Assembly (NCBI GenBank): GCA_031432545.1
Contig: JAVKGX010000003.1
Coordinates: forward strand, 1-64,000
DNA length: 64,000 nucleotides
Direction of reading: 5' to 3'
From: Armatimonadota bacterium
GTDB lineage: Bacteria; Sysuimicrobiota; Sysuimicrobiia; Sysuimicrobiales; Sysuimicrobiaceae
A program made the translations under genes and the position numbers. Shown here piece by piece: positions 56,717 through 64,000 of the stretch (positions within the stretch are counted from its first letter, which is position 1; each line of letters starts with the position of its first letter). Below the pieces are notes generated by a model. The model made no database searches. It saw only the letters and a list, made by a program, of their open reading frames with translations, and was not told the origin of the DNA.

Positions 56717-57757
56717 GTGCCCATATCCCCTGCTCGTGCGGCTGCGTGTTTGTTGCTCGGCAGTGCGGTCTTTCTCCCCGGCCCGACGATCAGCGAAGGC
56801 AGCCCCCAGCCCTCATCCCCGTCCGTCGGCCAGCCGCGTCCGTTCCTCCCTATACCCGATCCCGCGCAGGCGATCCCCCAGATCCCGATGGACATCGGGC
56901 TGCGCAAGCCCATGGCCCCGCAGAAGGCAAAGACACCGTCGGCCCCCCAGCGCAAGCAGAGCGCGTCGCACACCTCCCCGCGGCCAGCCGCGGCGCAGAC
57001 GACGGCCTACACCGTGTCGGAGGGGGATACCCTGTGGGATCTGGCGCGGCGGTTCGGCACCACCGTCGAGGCCATCGCATCCGCGAGCGGCGTCTCTGAA
57101 AGCCAGTTCCTACGACCCGGGCAGCGGCTGCAGATCCCGGTGGGCGGCCGAACAGCGGCCGGCGCCGCCGCGACTGCCCCGTCCACCTACACCGTGCGCA
57201 GCGGAGACACGCTGTGGGCGATCGCCCTGAAGACCGGTGTGGACGTCGATTCGCTCGCGCGCACCAACAACATCCAGGGCGACATGCTGCGCGTCGGACA
57301 GAGGCTCGTGATCCCCGCGCCCGGGGCTGCCGCCGGCCCTCGTCGCTCGACGGCCGGCGCGCAGAGGGAGATTGCTGCCCGACGCGCCCAGGCATCCTGG
57401 TTGTGGCCGGCACGGGGCGTGCTGACCTCGCGGTTCGGCATGCGGTGGCGCCGCCACCACGACGGCATCGACATCGCCGCCCCCTACGGCACCCCGATCT
57501 ACGCCGCGCGCGACGGCCGCGTGATCCGGGCCGCTTGGTTCGGCGGGTACGGCCGGCTCGTCGTCCTGGACCACGGGGACGGGATGCAGACGTGGTACGC
57601 GCACGCCTCGCGCATCCTCGTGCGGGTCGGAGAGCACGTCCGCCGCGGCCAGCAGATCGCCACGGTGGGATGCACCGGCGCCTGCTCCGGCTCCCACCTC
57701 CACTTCGAGGTGCGCATTGAGGGCAACCCGGTCGACCCGCTGCGGTATCTGCGGTAG
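56717..57757 (+). CDS. secreted LysM-M23 peptidoglycan endopeptidase
   Basis: 346 residues from GTG 56717, with GGGAGG 11 bases upstream. A weak signal peptide ([15 protein letters not shown]), a Pro-rich linker, two LysM repeats at about 96-140 ([17 protein letters not shown]) and 155-200 ([17 protein letters not shown]), then an M23 domain at about 230-345. That domain has [20 protein letters not shown] with the zinc His, [20 protein letters not shown] and [10 protein letters not shown] with the HxH pair. Binds the wall and cleaves peptide cross-links, or acts as an amidase activator. Confidence 0.92.
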   Translation: MPISPARAAACLLLGSAVFLPGPTISEGSPQPSSPSVGQPRPFLPIPDPAQAIPQIPMDIGLRKPMAPQKAKTPSAPQRKQSASHTSPRPAAAQTTAYTVSEGDTLWDLARRFGTTVEAIASASGVSESQFLRPGQRLQIPVGGRTAAGAAATAPSTYTVRSGDTLWAIALKTGVDVDSLARTNNIQGDMLRVGQRLVIPAPGAAAGPRRSTAGAQREIAARRAQASWLWPARGVLTSRFGMRWRRHHDGIDIAAPYGTPIYAARDGRVIRAAWFGGYGRLVVLDHGDGMQTWYAHASRILVRVGEHVRRGQQIATVGCTGACSGSHLHFEVRIEGNPVDPLRYLR

Positions 57758-57779
57758 GGGCGGACGCCGGTGCGCGGCG

Positions 57780-57788
57780 TGCTATAAT
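57780..57788 (+). promoter_or_regulatory. extended -10 promoter of rpmE
   Basis: TGC-TATAAT with no recognisable -35, 42 bases before ATG 57831. The transcript would have a short leader that includes GGGAGGTG, so rpmE is not leaderless. Confidence 0.55.
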
Positions 57789-57830
57789 GCGCTGGATCGC
57801 CCGGCGGCTGCCGGTGTGGGAGGTGCGGTG

Positions 57831-58046
57831 ATGAAGCAGGGGATCCATCCCGAATACCACGAGGCGGTCGTCGTGTGCGCGTGCGGCGAGACGTTTGTGA
57901 CCGGCAGCACCAAGAAGATGATCCGGGTGGAGGTCTGCTCGAAGTGCCACCCGCTGTACACCGGGCAGCGGCGCCTGGTTGACACCGAAGGGCGCGTTCA
58001 GAAGTTCATGAAGAAGTACGGCCTGGAGCCCGCCAAGACCGCCTAG
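57831..58046 (+). CDS. rpmE: 50S ribosomal protein L31, zinc-binding form
   Basis: 71 residues from ATG 57831, ribosome site [28 protein letters not shown] opens with Cys16 and Cys18, followed by Cys36 and Cys39 ([10 protein letters not shown]), the zinc-binding set of the C+ form of L31. The frame further upstream is not coding. Sits between the M23 gene and the DUF1385 gene, a common neighbourhood in Firmicutes-like genomes. Confidence 0.96.
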   Translation: MKQGIHPEYHEAVVVCACGETFVTGSTKKMIRVEVCSKCHPLYTGQRRLVDTEGRVQKFMKKYGLEPAKTA

Positions 58047-58075
58047 CCCAGCGATCCTCCCCGCGGTCCGTGTCC

Positions 58076-58098
58076 GGAGGAGGGGACGCAGCTCCTCC
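58076..58098. terminator. hairpin after rpmE
   Basis: GGAGGAG (58076-58082) pairs with CTCCTCC (58092-58098) across 9 bases; no T-tract follows. Possible Rho-assisted 3' end for rpmE. Confidence 0.3.
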
Positions 58099-58234
58099 CC
58101 GGTGACCTCGGCGCCTGCTGCATCCTCTCGCGCGGCTACTTTGCGTGTGCCGTCATGGGATCGAGCACCTCGAGCAGCGCGAAACGATGGGATTCGGCGT
58201 CGCGGGTGCGGATCGTCGTCACGCCGTCCAGTGG

Positions 58235-58240
58235 TACGAT
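58235..58240 (+). promoter_or_regulatory. -10-like box 9 bases before the DUF1385 start
   Basis: TACGAT, preceded by TGG, then nine bases and ATG 58250. No Shine-Dalgarno is visible, so a nearly leaderless transcript is likely. Confidence 0.45.
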
Positions 58241-58249
58241 GGATTTGCA

Positions 58250-59149
58250 ATGGAACGACGTGTACCTCAGATGATGATCGGCGGTCAGGCCGTGCTCGAG
58301 GGCGTGATGATGCGCGGTCCGAACTGGGTGACCACCGCGGTGCGGCGCCCGGACGGGGAGGTCGTGCGCGAAGTGCAGCAGCGGCCCAGCCTGCTCGTGC
58401 AGAAGCGGTGGGCCCGCCTGCCGGTGCTGCGGGGGATGGTCGTGCTGTACGAGGCGCTGTCCATCGGCGTCCACTCGCTGATCTATTCCGCGAACCAGGC
58501 GGCCACCCAAGCCGAGGGGCGCGAGCTGTCGGCCAGGGAGGTGGCGCTAAGCCTCGGGATCGGCCTGACCATCGCGGTGGGCTTGTTCTTCGTCCTGCCG
58601 ACGGTCCTGGTGCGCTGGCTGGACCACCGGCTGCCGGGCACCCTCGCGTTCAACGTGACCGAGGGCGCGATCCGGATCGCGATCGTGGTCGGGTACGTCG
58701 GCATCGTCGGGCTGCTGCCGGACCTGCGCCGCGTGTACATGTACCACGGTGCCGAGCACAAAGCCGTCAACGCCTGGGAGCGGGGGGTCTCACTGGCCGT
58801 GCCCGAAGTCCAGAAGCAGAGCCGGTTCCACCCTCGGTGCGGGACGTCGTTCATCCTGATCGTGATGGTGGTCGCCGTGCTCGTGTTCTCCGTCCTGGGG
58901 AAGCCGCCCCTGGGATGGCGCATCGTCTCCCGGATCCTCCTCATCCCCCTGATCGCCGGCCTGTCCTACGAGGTGATCCGCGCCGGCGCGCGCTACCGGT
59001 GGTTCCGGCCGCTGGTGGTCCCGGGGCTTTGGCTGCAGCGCCTGACGACGCGCGAACCCGACGACGCGCAGGTCGAGGTGGCGATCCAGGCGCTGCGGGA
59101 AGTGGTGGACCGCGAAGACGAGCGGATGATCGAGCGCACGGTGGCGTGA
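58250..59149 (+). CDS. DUF1385 membrane protein
   Basis: 299 residues from ATG 58250; the longer open frame to 58145 crosses the promoter and is rejected. [20 protein letters not shown], the family signature, is at the N-terminus. Four or more helices follow: [54 protein letters not shown] and [33 protein letters not shown] and [12 protein letters not shown] are conserved blocks with His and Cys. The function is unknown; it nearly always precedes prfA in this group of genomes. Confidence 0.93.
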   Translation: MERRVPQMMIGGQAVLEGVMMRGPNWVTTAVRRPDGEVVREVQQRPSLLVQKRWARLPVLRGMVVLYEALSIGVHSLIYSANQAATQAEGRELSAREVALSLGIGLTIAVGLFFVLPTVLVRWLDHRLPGTLAFNVTEGAIRIAIVVGYVGIVGLLPDLRRVYMYHGAEHKAVNAWERGVSLAVPEVQKQSRFHPRCGTSFILIVMVVAVLVFSVLGKPPLGWRIVSRILLIPLIAGLSYEVIRAGARYRWFRPLVVPGLWLQRLTTREPDDAQVEVAIQALREVVDREDERMIERTVA

Positions 59150-59180
59150 GGCCCTCGGTGCGCGGCGTGGGAGATCCAAG

Positions 59181-60263
59181 ATGCTGGCAGAGCAGCTGAA
59201 CGGAATCGAGCAGCGGTACGCGGAGCTCAACGCGCTGTTGGGGGATCCCGCGGTGTTGGCGGACCCGGCCCGCTACCGTGCACTGGCGAAGGAACACGCC
59301 ACGCTGGGGCAGTTGGTCGCACTCGTGCAGGAGCTGCGGCGGGTGAACCGGGAACGCGCCGACGCCGAGACGATGCTGGCCGACGGCGACGGAGAACTGC
59401 GCCAGCTGGCCGCGCAGGAGATCGCGCGGCTGGACGCGCGGCGTCGGGCCCTGCAGGCCGAGCTCGAGCAGCGGCTGGCGCCCCGCCATCCCCACGACGA
59501 CCGCGACATCATCGTCGAGATCCGTGCGGGCGCCGGAGGCGAGGAGGCGGCGCTGTTCGCCGCCGATCTGCTCCGGATGTACACGCGGTACGCGGAGCGC
59601 CGCGGCTGGAAGACGGATGTCTTGGACCTGCAGCCGTCGGACCTCGGCGGCGTGCGGTCCGCGACGGTGGCGATCGCCGGAGAGGGCGCCTACAGCCGCA
59701 TGAAGTACGAAAGCGGCGTCCACCGCGTGCAGCGGGTGCCGGCGACGGAAGCCGCGGGGCGGATCCACACCTCCACGGCGACCGTGGCGGTGCTCCCTGA
59801 GGCCGAAGAGGTCGACGTGGAGATCAAGCCCGACGAACTCGAGATCTCGACGTTCCGCGCCGGGGGTGCAGGGGGGCAGAACGTCAACAAGGTCGAGACG
59901 GCCGTGCGCGTCAAGCACCTGCCGACCGGGACGGTCGTCACGTGCCAGGACGAGAGGTCGCAGCACCAGAACCGCGAGAAGGCGATGCGCATCCTGCGGG
60001 CCCACCTGCTGGAGTTGCGCGAGCGCGAGCAGCAGGCGCAGATCGCCGCGGCGCGCCGCCAGCAGGTCGGCACGGGCGAGCGCAGCGAGAAGATCCGCAC
60101 CTACAACTTCCCGCAAAACCGCGTCACCGACCACCGGATCGGTTTGACCCTCCACCGGCTGGAGTCGGTGATGGACGGAGACCTCGACGAGGTCCTCGAC
60201 GCGCTCGCCGCGGCGGATCGGGCCGCCCGACTGGGACAGCCGGCGGCGAGCGGCGGAACATGA
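59181..60263 (+). CDS. prfA: peptide chain release factor 1
   Basis: 360 residues. Recognises UAA and UAG: the PAT anticodon-mimic tripeptide is at 187-189 (RVPATEAAG), and the catalytic GGQ at 231-233 ([10 protein letters not shown]). Length is standard. Its stop overlaps the prmC start as ATGA, which couples synthesis of the factor with that of the enzyme that methylates its GGQ glutamine. Confidence 0.97.
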   Translation: MLAEQLNGIEQRYAELNALLGDPAVLADPARYRALAKEHATLGQLVALVQELRRVNRERADAETMLADGDGELRQLAAQEIARLDARRRALQAELEQRLAPRHPHDDRDIIVEIRAGAGGEEAALFAADLLRMYTRYAERRGWKTDVLDLQPSDLGGVRSATVAIAGEGAYSRMKYESGVHRVQRVPATEAAGRIHTSTATVAVLPEAEEVDVEIKPDELEISTFRAGGAGGQNVNKVETAVRVKHLPTGTVVTCQDERSQHQNREKAMRILRAHLLELREREQQAQIAAARRQQVGTGERSEKIRTYNFPQNRVTDHRIGLTLHRLESVMDGDLDEVLDALAAADRAARLGQPAASGGT

Positions 60264-61243
60264 CGGGCCGGCGACCTCAACCTCCGATCGGTGCGCGGGC
60301 CGTCCCCTCGGACCCACCAACCGGCAAGGACATCCGGCCGGTTTCTTTCCGCGAAGCCTACCTGTTCGGCCGCGAGCATCTGGCGGCGGCGGGCGTGGAG
60401 TCCGCGCCGATCGAAGCCGAGGTGCTTTTGCGGCACGCGGCGAGGCTGGACCGCGCCGGCCTGTACGTCCGCTGGACGCAGCCGGTCTCCGAGGCGGTCT
60501 GGCGGCGGTATGTCGATCTGCTCGAGGGCCGGGCGGCCGGTCGCCCCACGGCGTACCTGGTCGGGGAGCGGGAGTTCTGCGGCCTCGGGTTCGCCGTCGA
60601 CGAGCGGGTCCTCATTCCTCGCCCGGAGACCGAGTTGCTGGTGGATGTGGCCCTGGAGGCGATCCGCGGGATCGCCGCACCGGTGGTGGTCGACGTGGGG
60701 ACCGGCAGCGGCGCGGTGGCGGTGGTGTTGGCTGTGCGGCGCCCGGACCTGCGGGCCTACGCCACCGACGTCTCGCGGGCGGCCCTCGAGGTGGCCTCTG
60801 GCAACGCCCGACGGCACGGAGTCGCCAGCAGGGTGACGCTGCTGGCAGGCCACGCCCTCGTGCCGGTCATCGAGCGCGGCGTGCGCGCGCATGCGGTCCT
60901 CGCCAACCCGCCCTATGTTCCGCGGCACGCACGCGACGAACTTCCGGCGGAGATCCGGGATCACGAGCCTCCGGTTGCCCTGCTCTCTGAGGGTCCGCGC
61001 GGCACCGAGATCCACGAACGCATCGCCTTCCAGGCGCCGCGCGTTCTGCTCCCCGGCGGGACGCTGGCGATGGAGGTGGCAGCAAAGTGGCATCAGGCCC
61101 AGGCGGTGGCGGAGCTGTTTGAGGGGCTCGGATTCGAACACGTCCGGATCCTGCGGGATCTCGCCGGGCTGGAGCGCGTGGTCGTGGGGACGTGGGCTAT
61201 CGGGCGGCCCACCTCAGATCGATCACCTACGCCGACCCCGTGA
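60260..61243 (+). CDS. prmC: release factor glutamine methyltransferase
   Basis: 327 residues from ATG 60260. Methylates the glutamine of GGQ in RF1/RF2. The N-terminal helical domain ([17 protein letters not shown]) is followed by the SAM-binding [15 protein letters not shown], and the substrate-binding ANPPYVP motif (NPPY) is intact, with [15 protein letters not shown] before it. It has about 30 extra N-terminal residues compared with the usual 280-290-residue enzyme, so the true start might be later. Confidence 0.95.
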   Translation: MTGRRPQPPIGARAVPSDPPTGKDIRPVSFREAYLFGREHLAAAGVESAPIEAEVLLRHAARLDRAGLYVRWTQPVSEAVWRRYVDLLEGRAAGRPTAYLVGEREFCGLGFAVDERVLIPRPETELLVDVALEAIRGIAAPVVVDVGTGSGAVAVVLAVRRPDLRAYATDVSRAALEVASGNARRHGVASRVTLLAGHALVPVIERGVRAHAVLANPPYVPRHARDELPAEIRDHEPPVALLSEGPRGTEIHERIAFQAPRVLLPGGTLAMEVAAKWHQAQAVAELFEGLGFEHVRILRDLAGLERVVVGTWAIGRPTSDRSPTPTP

Positions 61244-61374
61244 TCGCGCGGCGCCGCTGCCCACAACTGTGAGAAGATTCCCGCTTGGGAGTCCAAACAT
61301 ACGATCGGTTGTATCGGATCCCGACGTGAAGTACCATCAACACGACTCAGCAGGGGGGAATGGAGGTGAGGACG

Positions 61375-61824
61375 GTGAGGGTATCGCGGATCGTCGGCTT
61401 GATGCTCACGCTCGTCGTGGCTGCGTCCTTCCCCTTTGCGGTCTGGGGGCAGGAGAACGGCGAGGAACTCATCGTGGCCCGCATCAAGGCGGTCTACGGG
61501 GAGGACTTCGAGGACCTGGATGGGCTGATCGAGACGATGCGGGACGCCGGTTACGGCTGGGGCGAGGTGATCATGGCCCTGCATCTGGCGAAGCTCTCCG
61601 GGAAGAGTGTGGAAGAGATCATGGAGATGCGTGCCAGCGGTATGGGGTGGGGCGAGATCGCCATGGAGCTCGGCGTCCATCCGTCCCAGCTCGGTCTGGC
61701 GGTCGCCTACGTCATGTCCGAGGGCAAGTCTCCGCAGAATGCCGGCAAGCCCGAGACGACGCCAGGTGGCCCGCCCTCCGGCACTCCCGGCGGTCCGCCG
61801 TCCGGGGTACCCGGCAAGCCGTAA
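61375..61824 (+). CDS. small secreted protein with paired WGE helices and Gly-Pro tail
   Basis: 149 residues from GTG 61375, chosen because GGAGGTGAG lies 5 bases upstream; ATG 61360 overlaps that site. Signal peptide VGLMLTLVVAASFPFAVWG. Two similar helical blocks: GYGWGEVIMALHLAKLSGKS and MGWGEIAMELGVHPSQLGLA, with an acidic lead (EDFEDLDGLIETMRDA), then a disordered tail of PGGPPSG repeats. No named domain recognised. Related small secreted proteins of this style occur in several phyla; the function is unknown. A strong terminator follows. Confidence 0.72.
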   Translation: MRVSRIVGLMLTLVVAASFPFAVWGQENGEELIVARIKAVYGEDFEDLDGLIETMRDAGYGWGEVIMALHLAKLSGKSVEEIMEMRASGMGWGEIAMELGVHPSQLGLAVAYVMSEGKSPQNAGKPETTPGGPPSGTPGGPPSGVPGKP

Positions 61825-61847
61825 CAGCAGACGGCAGGATTCGTGTA

Positions 61848-61877
61848 CGGAGGCCCGCGCGCTCGCGCGGGCCTCCG
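61848..61877. terminator. intrinsic-type terminator after the WGE protein gene
   Basis: Perfect 13-bp stem CGGAGGCCCGCGC (61848-61860) with GCGCGGGCCTCCG (61865-61877), 4-base loop GCTC, followed by CCTTT. The strongest hairpin in the window. Confidence 0.75.
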
Positions 61878-61888
61878 CCTTTGAGGGC

Positions 61889-61894
61889 TATAAT
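61889..61894 (+). promoter_or_regulatory. TATAAT box, probable leaderless start of the tsaC-type gene
   Basis: TATAAT ends 8 bases before ATG 61903 and no Shine-Dalgarno lies between; the expected transcription start is within about 2 bases of the ATG. It lies 12 bases after the preceding terminator. Confidence 0.55.
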
Positions 61895-61902
61895 GGAAAC
61901 GC

Positions 61903-62538
61903 ATGCCTCCCCTAACTTCTGCGGTGTCCGTCCTGCGTGTGACCCCCGATGCCCCCGCTCCACGGCGCGCCGTGGAGTTGCTCCGCACCGGCGGGGTGAT
62001 CGTCTTCCCGACCGACACGGTCTACGGGCTGGGTTGTGACGCCACGGACGCTGCCGCGGTGCGGCGCGTGTTCGCGATCAAAGGACGCACCCCAGACCAG
62101 CCGGTACCCATCCTGCTCGCCGATCCAGACGACGCCGAGGGTCTTGCGTTCATCACGCCCGCTGCCCGCCTACTCATGGACCGCTTCTGGCCGGGCCCGC
62201 TAACGATCGTGCTGCGCGCCCGTGACAGGTTGCCCGACATCGTCACGGCGGGCACCGGAAACGTAGGCTTGCGCGTTCCCGACCACGCGGTCCCACGCTC
62301 CCTCGCGCGCGAGCTGGGGCGGCCTCTGGTGGGCACGAGTGCCAACGTGCACGGCCAGCCTCCGGCCACCTCCGTCGTCCAGGTCCTCTCGCAGCTGGAT
62401 GGGCGGCCAGACCTGATTCTCGACGGCGGGCGCTGCAGGTCGGCGGCCTCGACCGTGGTGGACTGCACCGCGCAGACGCCCCGCGTCCTGCGCCCCGGGC
62501 CGATCTCGGAGGCGGAGGTCCTGGCCGCGGCCGGGTGA
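61903..62538 (+). CDS. tsaC: L-threonylcarbamoyladenylate synthase (Sua5/YciO/YrdC)
   Basis: 211 residues, first step of t6A modification of tRNA: threonine, bicarbonate and ATP to threonylcarbamoyl-AMP. TGGVIVFPTDTVYGLGCDAT, VFAIKGRTPDQPVPILLAD, FWPGPLTIVL and LGRPLVGTSANVHGQPP are the YrdC-fold nucleotide-binding blocks. Length suggests the single-domain (TsaC) form without the extra Sua5 domain. Followed by rpiB after 36 bases. Confidence 0.94.
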   Translation: MPPLTSAVSVLRVTPDAPAPRRAVELLRTGGVIVFPTDTVYGLGCDATDAAAVRRVFAIKGRTPDQPVPILLADPDDAEGLAFITPAARLLMDRFWPGPLTIVLRARDRLPDIVTAGTGNVGLRVPDHAVPRSLARELGRPLVGTSANVHGQPPATSVVQVLSQLDGRPDLILDGGRCRSAASTVVDCTAQTPRVLRPGPISEAEVLAAAG

Positions 62539-63013
62539 AGGTTCGGTCCGAGGGCGAGGCGAAGTGAGCTGACGATGCGGATCGCCCTTGCCAGCGACCA
62601 CGCCGGCTACGCTCTGAAGGAGGACCTCAAACGGATGCTGCGCGACCTCGGACACGAGGTGCGGGACTTCGGTACGCACGGGGAGGATCCCGTCGACTAC
62701 CCCGACTTCGTCGTGCCGGTGGCCGAGGGGGTGGCGGCGGGCACATTCGACCGTGCGATCGTGATCGGCGGCACCGGAAACGGGGAGGCGATCGCAGCCA
62801 ACAAGGTCCCCGGCGTGCGGTGCGCGGTGTGCTGGGAGAGCTACACGGCACGCATGGCGCGGGCGCACAACGACGCCAACGTGCTGTCATTGGGTGCGCG
62901 CGCGATCGGCGTCGAGGTGGCCAGGGATGTCGTTCGGGCGTGGCTGACGGCGGACTACGAGGGAGGCCGCCACGACGCCCGTCTCGCGAAGATCCGGGCC
63001 GTGGAGGAGAAGT

Positions 63014-64000
<987 letters not shown>

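Overview
The window is a dense, GC-rich bacterial chromosome segment with about 56 protein genes and no RNA genes that I could find. GTG and TTG starts and 4-base GTGA/ATGA gene overlaps are common. The content (rho, rpmE, DUF1385, prfA, prmC, a tsaC-type gene, rpiB and glyA in a row; an acetyl-CoA carboxylase to pyruvate dehydrogenase operon; a MoxR/DUF58 cluster; S-layer homology domains; glycogen genes) fits a free-living bacterium of the Terrabacteria side, such as a deep Firmicutes, Chloroflexota, Armatimonadota or CSP1-3/Sysuimicrobiota-like lineage. The exact taxon cannot be fixed from sequence reading alone.

Layout. 1-1674: the end of a probable glycosyltransferase and a glycerate kinase. 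1694-3079 (-): a membrane HD-GYP protein. 3080-4334: the only large intergenic region, with a tandem array of 13-codon ORFs, each with its own Shine-Dalgarno, on the strand leading into the HD-GYP gene. 4335-6991: glycogen synthase and galT. 7027-13386: a C2-acid module (malate synthase, glcD, glcE, glcF, and a convergent malyl/citramalyl-CoA lyase-type gene). 13451-17678: an MFS exporter, an arsenic methylation operon (arsR, small ORF, arsM) and an orphan membrane protein. 17822-24773: a minus-strand operon of Usp/GpgS fusion, GH63 hydrolase, MscS channel and glgC, with a divergent PGI/PMI. This looks like one circuit for making, degrading and releasing glucosylglycerate, fed by the same hexose-phosphate pool as glycogen. 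24819-30709: sugar ABC ATPase, alpha-hydroxy-acid oxidase, stomatin-like protein, ROK glucokinase, macrodomain protein, a broken merR and a BtuF-like binding protein.

30725-37683 (-): accD-accA-accB-accC-pdhA-pdhB-pdhC, tightly packed, so pyruvate to acetyl-CoA and acetyl-CoA to malonyl-CoA are probably co-transcribed. 37764-48472: an unknown secreted protein, then an RDD/SpoIIM pair and a DUF58/MoxR/DUF4350/DUF4129/membrane-protein run. These usually form one locus, but here they are separated by a heavy-metal P-type ATPase with an unusual CSC motif and its ArsR-type regulator. 48583-55105: HtrA protease, class II fructose bisphosphatase, argS, a coiled-coil protein, an SLH/BsuPI protein and a transaldolase-like protein. 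55215-64000: a housekeeping run from rho to a truncated glyA.

The least explained items are the repeated micro-ORF array at 3259-3580, the Usp-Usp-glycosyltransferase fusion in the osmolyte operon, the CSC-type metal pump inside the MoxR locus, and a recurring -10-like box placed 5-9 bases before start codons that lack a Shine-Dalgarno (probable leaderless transcripts).
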